Source of the DNA: Candidatus Omnitrophota bacterium
Lineage (GTDB): Bacteria; Omnitrophota; Omnitrophia; Omnitrophales; Danuiimicrobiaceae
Direction: 5' to 3'
NCBI GenBank assembly: GCA_016206815.1
Contig: JACQQT010000032.1
Span: 1-11,239 of the forward strand
DNA: 11,239 bases
Shown here in pieces: positions 7,677-11,239 of the stretch (within the stretch, counting starts at the first letter, position 1; each line of letters starts with the position of its first letter). The position numbers and the translations under genes were made by a program. The notes under the pieces are model-generated. The model made no database searches, was not told the origin of the DNA, and saw nothing but the letters and a program-made list of their open reading frames with translations.

Positions 7677-9623
7677 TTAAAACCTAATTTTAGATCCTGC
7701 CGTTAAAGATTCTTCTTGCGTTTTACTTTCTTCAGCCGCAACGCTCAAGCTGGTCCGGCTTCCGATTTTGTACTCCGCTTCGACCTTGGAACTTCTTGTA
7801 TCCATCCCCCGCAAACCCGATGTTCCGGAACGTTCTAAATGGGTGCTGAAATCACCCGGAACGCGTCCCTTGAGTTCACTTGATAATTCGATGCCTTTCC
7901 AAATGACGACGTGCTCCAAATTATCAACATGAACCCCTTCTAAAAAATTCTGGAGTTCGAAGTCAAACCCGCCTTTGAGCAGAAATGTATTCTTCCCTTT
8001 CACCACTTTTGAATCTTTCAACAACAAATAAGGCAAACGACCCGAGAAATGAATCATGGCTCGATCGTAATCCAATTTTCCAACGGTACCGCCTTCGATC
8101 GTAAAAGCACCCTCCAGCTGCGGCTGATCCAGCGGACCTTTGATGTCCAACGTCCCTTCAAGCGTTCCCATTAAAGACATCGGGAGCGGATGCGTGCCAA
8201 ACGACTCAAGCTCGCTCAAAGAAAAACGGCCCATTCTAAGCCTCAAGTCCGCCTCCGGAACCTGACCGAATGAAACTTTACCGCGTAATTCAGAAATGTT
8301 CCCCCACCGAGCAACCACCTCCTCCAAGCCCTTCACGGAAAGCCGGGCACTCGCATGAAAATCGCGGAGTAGTTGATACTGAAGAATAAGGTAGTCGGTT
8401 TCCATCTGAAGATCAAAACCGTGATCCCCTCTCTGCCACTCCTCCTCGTCAGGCTTGAGGTTGAAGGTGGCATACGTCACCAGGTCAAAACCAAAGAGCT
8501 TCAGATGATCTGTTTTAAGAATTAATTTTGAATTGAAATCCTCAATGGAAAAATTGATCTGAAAGCGTTCGCCGGATGCCTTTTCCCATTCCAATTGGTA
8601 GATCCCGGAACGGAGATCAAATTGACTGGATGCCTCCGAGAAGTGATGAACTTTCAGGTGTTCTACTCGAAATGAGGACGGCCGACCGATGAGTGAACCG
8701 GAAAATGGGTGCGTTTCGCGAAGGTATCGGACATTGCCCCGCATCTCGCCATGGTTAAAGTCAGCTTTAACCTCCAGATGAATCGGAAACCGGCTTTCCT
8801 GAATCTTGACCGAAAGGGCGATCATTGGTTTCTCTGAAAAAGCGCTTTCAATCCGGCCTGACAATTCACACCGAATGCCTCGGAATAAAAAATGGATCTG
8901 GCGGATCGTCACCGTATCCCCTTGAAGGCTCACGTCACCATTTAAGTGTGAAATCGGGATCCGGCTTGCCGCAGAAAAAGCAATATCACTGAGCGTCATT
9001 TCAAGTTGGTACGTTTTCCGGGTCAGATTTACTTCGCCATAGGCCAAAACGGAGCCTTCCGCCCCGCCGGACAAACGCGACTTGAATCGAACGTCAAATA
9101 ATTCGCCTTTCTTAGGAACCGCTTTCCCTTCAATCGCCGTCAACCGAAGACCTTCGGCTGAGCGAAACCACGGTAACTCAACCTGGCCGTCTTCGAATTC
9201 GAAACGCGTCAGAATTCCGTGATCTGAACGAAGAAGATTGATGTCAAAGAGCGATCCGGCTGCCTCAAAAGCACGAAATGTTAATCGGGGTGCATCCAGG
9301 AAAACTTCCGTCGGAACTTTGAAATTCCGCTTTAAGAAACTCAACAAATCGTAGCTGATCACAATTTTCTTAATCCCCAACACAGAAGGATATTGTGTTT
9401 GTGTCTGTCCGATTTTAAGACCGCTCAAAGAAATATGCTTCAAAAGACCGACGTTGATCTTGTCCACATGGACCGGCACCTTTAAAAACGCGCTCATTCG
9501 TTTCTCGGTCACGGCTTTCAGATCGGATACCACCACTCGCTTTTTCAAAAATCGGTAAAACTGAAAAAACCCCAATACGATGACGGCTGAAATGATCATC
9601 GCCGCAATCAACCTGTATATCAT
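7677..9623 (-). CDS. AsmA/TamB-like membrane-anchored beta-rich protein, putative lipid-transport bridge
   Basis: A 648-residue protein with one N-terminal membrane segment (about residues 4-26) and a short positive stretch (KKR), followed by a long region of alternating hydrophobic and polar strands, as in AsmA/TamB (repeating beta-groove) proteins. The N-terminal part (about 30-75) has the AsmA-like pattern ending in HISLSGLKIG. The best family-like stretch is 485-555, with MGTLEGTLDIKGPLDQPQLE and then GGTVGKLDYDRAMIHFSG. The C-terminus (about 612-648) reads as two strands split by a polar turn and ends in SKIRF, similar to TamB C-terminal strands. Family members span the periplasm and carry phospholipid or help outer-membrane assembly. 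The gene ends nine bases before mlaE, supporting a lipid role. The start is ATG at 9623; a TTG six codons upstream is possible, and neither has a clear ribosome site. The fold and family are inferred from pattern only, so the exact function is uncertain. Confidence 0.72.
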   Translation of the reverse strand: MIYRLIAAMIISAVIVLGFFQFYRFLKKRVVVSDLKAVTEKRMSAFLKVPVHVDKINVGLLKHISLSGLKIGQTQTQYPSVLGIKKIVISYDLLSFLKRNFKVPTEVFLDAPRLTFRAFEAAGSLFDINLLRSDHGILTRFEFEDGQVELPWFRSAEGLRLTAIEGKAVPKKGELFDVRFKSRLSGGAEGSVLAYGEVNLTRKTYQLEMTLSDIAFSAASRIPISHLNGDVSLQGDTVTIRQIHFLFRGIRCELSGRIESAFSEKPMIALSVKIQESRFPIHLEVKADFNHGEMRGNVRYLRETHPFSGSLIGRPSSFRVEHLKVHHFSEASSQFDLRSGIYQLEWEKASGERFQINFSIEDFNSKLILKTDHLKLFGFDLVTYATFNLKPDEEEWQRGDHGFDLQMETDYLILQYQLLRDFHASARLSVKGLEEVVARWGNISELRGKVSFGQVPEADLRLRMGRFSLSELESFGTHPLPMSLMGTLEGTLDIKGPLDQPQLEGAFTIEGGTVGKLDYDRAMIHFSGRLPYLLLKDSKVVKGKNTFLLKGGFDFELQNFLEGVHVDNLEHVVIWKGIELSSELKGRVPGDFSTHLERSGTSGLRGMDTRSSKVEAEYKIGSRTSLSVAAEESKTQEESLTAGSKIRF

Positions 9624-9667
9624 GACCGTACACAAACCCAATTCCGGAAAACGAACACAACTGTCAC

Positions 9668-11239
9668 CTAAGAAGTCTTCTCAAAAACGATGATTTCTCC
9701 TTTGAGAATAGCTTTTACTTTGTCTCCCTCTTTAAATTTACCGCTCAATATTTCCTCGGCTAAAACGTTTTCGATATACCGCTGAATGGTTCGCTTCAGC
9801 GGCCGTGCCCCGAACGTAATATCGTAACCTTTGTCGATCAAAAACTTGAGGACTTCCGGACTCAAAATCAGCTCCATCTTCTTATCCTTCATGCGCTCCA
9901 TCACCTCCGAAAGTTCGATCTCGATGATCTTTTCCAGATCTTCCCGAGTCAATTGATGGAACACAATGATGTCGTCCACACGGTTCAGAAATTCAGGCCG
10001 AAACGATTTCTTGGATTCGTCCAAAAATCGTTCTTTCATGGCCTGATAACTCTCTTCTCTTTCCTTGGGCTTAAATCCGAGATCGCCTCCGTGTTTCACA
10101 ACCTCAGCGCCAATATTCGAAGTCATGATCAGAACGGTGTTCCTAAAATCCACCCGGCGCCCGAATGAATCCGTCAGGCGTCCGTCCTCCATCACTTGAA
10201 GCAAAATGTTAAAGACATCCGGATGCGCTTTTTCAATTTCATCCAGCAGCACCACCGAATACGGCCGCCGCCTCACCTTCTCCGTCAACTGCCCCCCTTC
10301 TTCATAACCGACGTAACCCGGAGGCGCGCCGACCAAGCGGGACACGTTAAATTTCTCGCCATATTCGGACATGTCAATCTGAACCACCGCATCCTGATCG
10401 CCGAACATGAATTCTGCAAGCGCACGAGCCAGCAAGGTTTTACCGACACCCGTCGGGCCCATGAAAATAAAATTCCCGATCGGCCGCTTGGGATTTCTCA
10501 ATCCGGAACGCGAGCGGCGGACGGCATGGGCAACCGCTTTAATCGCCTCCTCCTGTCCGATGACGCGCTTATGGAGTTCATCTTCCATTCGGAGCAACCG
10601 CGTCTGCTCTTTCTCTTCGATCCGCTGGAGCGGCACACCCGTCCACTTCGAAACAATCACCGCGATATCTTCTTCGCCCACTTCGATTTCAATTTCCGAT
10701 TTTGATTCCTTCCAGCTCTTCTTAATTTTGGAAAGCTCTTCCTTGGCGCGGCGTTCCTCATCGCGAAGTTTTGCGGCTTTCTCGAAATCCTGCGCTTTAA
10801 TCGCAGCTTCTTTTTCCATCTTGAATTCTTCGACACTGGCCTCCAATTTTTTCAAATCCTTCGGGAGCCGTGTGACCGAAAGGCGGGCACGCGAACCTGC
10901 TTCATCGATTAAATCGATCGCTTTATCCGGCAAAAACCGGCCGCTGATATAACGGTCCGACATTTTTGCGGCGGCTTCCAACGCTTCGTCTTTAAATTTC
11001 ACGCGATGATGCGCTTCATATCGGTCGCGCAAACCCTTCAAAATCGCGATCGTCTCCTCCACCGTCGGCGGATCGACATTGATCGTTTGGAACCTGCGGG
11101 CAAGCGCAGCATCCTTCTCGATGTATTTACGATACTCATCCAACGTCGTGGCGCCGATACACTGAATTTCACCGCGGGAAAGCGCGGGCTTCAAAATATT
11201 CGATGCGTCAATCGCCCCTTCCGCACCACCGGCACCGAC
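9668..11239 (-). CDS. clpC: ClpC-type AAA+ unfoldase, C-terminal part (5' end outside window)
   Basis: This is the C-terminal 523 residues of a Clp/Hsp100 ATPase that unfolds proteins and feeds them to the ClpP protease in the cytoplasm. The reading frame stays open to the window edge, so the N-domain and the first Walker A are missing. Visible in order: the end of AAA domain 1 (IGATTLDEYRKYIEKDAAL, then the arginine pair of ARRF near residues 48-49); a middle coiled coil with a UVR-like segment (about 140-165, AQDFEKAAKLRDEE); AAA domain 2 with Walker A GPTGVGKT (261-268), Walker B VVLLDE (329-334), FRPEFLNR (about 413-420) and sensor 2 GARPLKR (477-483). The UVR-bearing middle domain favours ClpC over ClpA or ClpB. 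A GDLGF sequence at 385-389 sits where ClpP-interacting family members carry the (L/I/V)GF loop, so a ClpP partner is expected. It ends in TAG, 44 bases before the next gene. Confidence 0.95.
   Translation of the reverse strand, partial: VGAGGAEGAIDASNILKPALSRGEIQCIGATTLDEYRKYIEKDAALARRFQTINVDPPTVEETIAILKGLRDRYEAHHRVKFKDEALEAAAKMSDRYISGRFLPDKAIDLIDEAGSRARLSVTRLPKDLKKLEASVEEFKMEKEAAIKAQDFEKAAKLRDEERRAKEELSKIKKSWKESKSEIEIEVGEEDIAVIVSKWTGVPLQRIEEKEQTRLLRMEDELHKRVIGQEEAIKAVAHAVRRSRSGLRNPKRPIGNFIFMGPTGVGKTLLARALAEFMFGDQDAVVQIDMSEYGEKFNVSRLVGAPPGYVGYEEGGQLTEKVRRRPYSVVLLDEIEKAHPDVFNILLQVMEDGRLTDSFGRRVDFRNTVLIMTSNIGAEVVKHGGDLGFKPKEREESYQAMKERFLDESKKSFRPEFLNRVDDIIVFHQLTREDLEKIIEIELSEVMERMKDKKMELILSPEVLKFLIDKGYDITFGARPLKRTIQRYIENVLAEEILSGKFKEGDKVKAILKGEIIVFEKTS

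Noticed and set aside
9624..9667. Gap between clpC and the AsmA-like gene as a promoter region
   Set aside because: Only 44 bases with no recognisable -35/-10 pair; an 8-base palindrome TTCCGGAA at 9642-9649 is too short to interpret.
10196..10952. Two overlapping plus-strand open frames opposite clpC
   Set aside because: They overlap each other and are antisense to well-conserved ClpC motifs; typical shadows of a strongly coding strand.

Overview
All supported genes lie on the minus strand, so they read from position 11239 down to 1. The window looks chromosomal, with moderate GC content and tight packing, and shows no mobile element, CRISPR array, tRNA or rRNA. The organism is most likely a Gram-negative-type (diderm) bacterium: it carries MlaE, MlaF and MlaD plus an AsmA/TamB-like protein, which belong to lipid traffic between inner and outer membranes. 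The housekeeping order, however, resembles the Firmicutes block clpC-radA-disA-yacL-ispD-ispF-gltX-cysE-cysS. A deep-branching diderm lineage such as Omnitrophota or a relative is my best guess, but that is inference; the sequence alone does not fix the phylum.

Layout in reading order: the C-terminal two thirds of ClpC (11239-9668, open at the window edge); a 648-residue AsmA/TamB-like membrane-anchored beta-rich protein (9623-7677); the Mla/MCE transporter genes mlaE (7667-6846), mlaF (6846-6046) and mlaD (5989-5210); a YacL-type membrane PIN-TRAM protein (5130-4120); a fused ispD-ispF gene (4133-2946); gltX (2946-1528); cysS (1531-122); and the first 41 codons of tmk (125-1, open at the other edge).

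Spacing is very tight. mlaE/mlaF and ispDF/gltX share one base (TAATG), gltX/cysS and cysS/tmk overlap by ATGA, and PIN-TRAM/ispDF overlap by 14 bases. The largest gap is 79 bases between mlaD and the PIN-TRAM gene; it divides the window into a lipid-transport half and an isoprenoid/aminoacyl-tRNA/nucleotide half. No convincing terminator or promoter is visible.

Functionally, ClpC is a protein-unfolding ATPase for a ClpP protease. The AsmA-like protein and MlaEFD probably move lipid across the periplasm. YacL, IspDF, GltX, CysS and Tmk are housekeeping enzymes. The most notable point is the lipid-transport cassette: an ABC/MCE transporter next to a possible bridge-type lipid carrier, without the periplasmic shuttle MlaC or the STAS protein MlaB, set inside an otherwise Firmicutes-like block.
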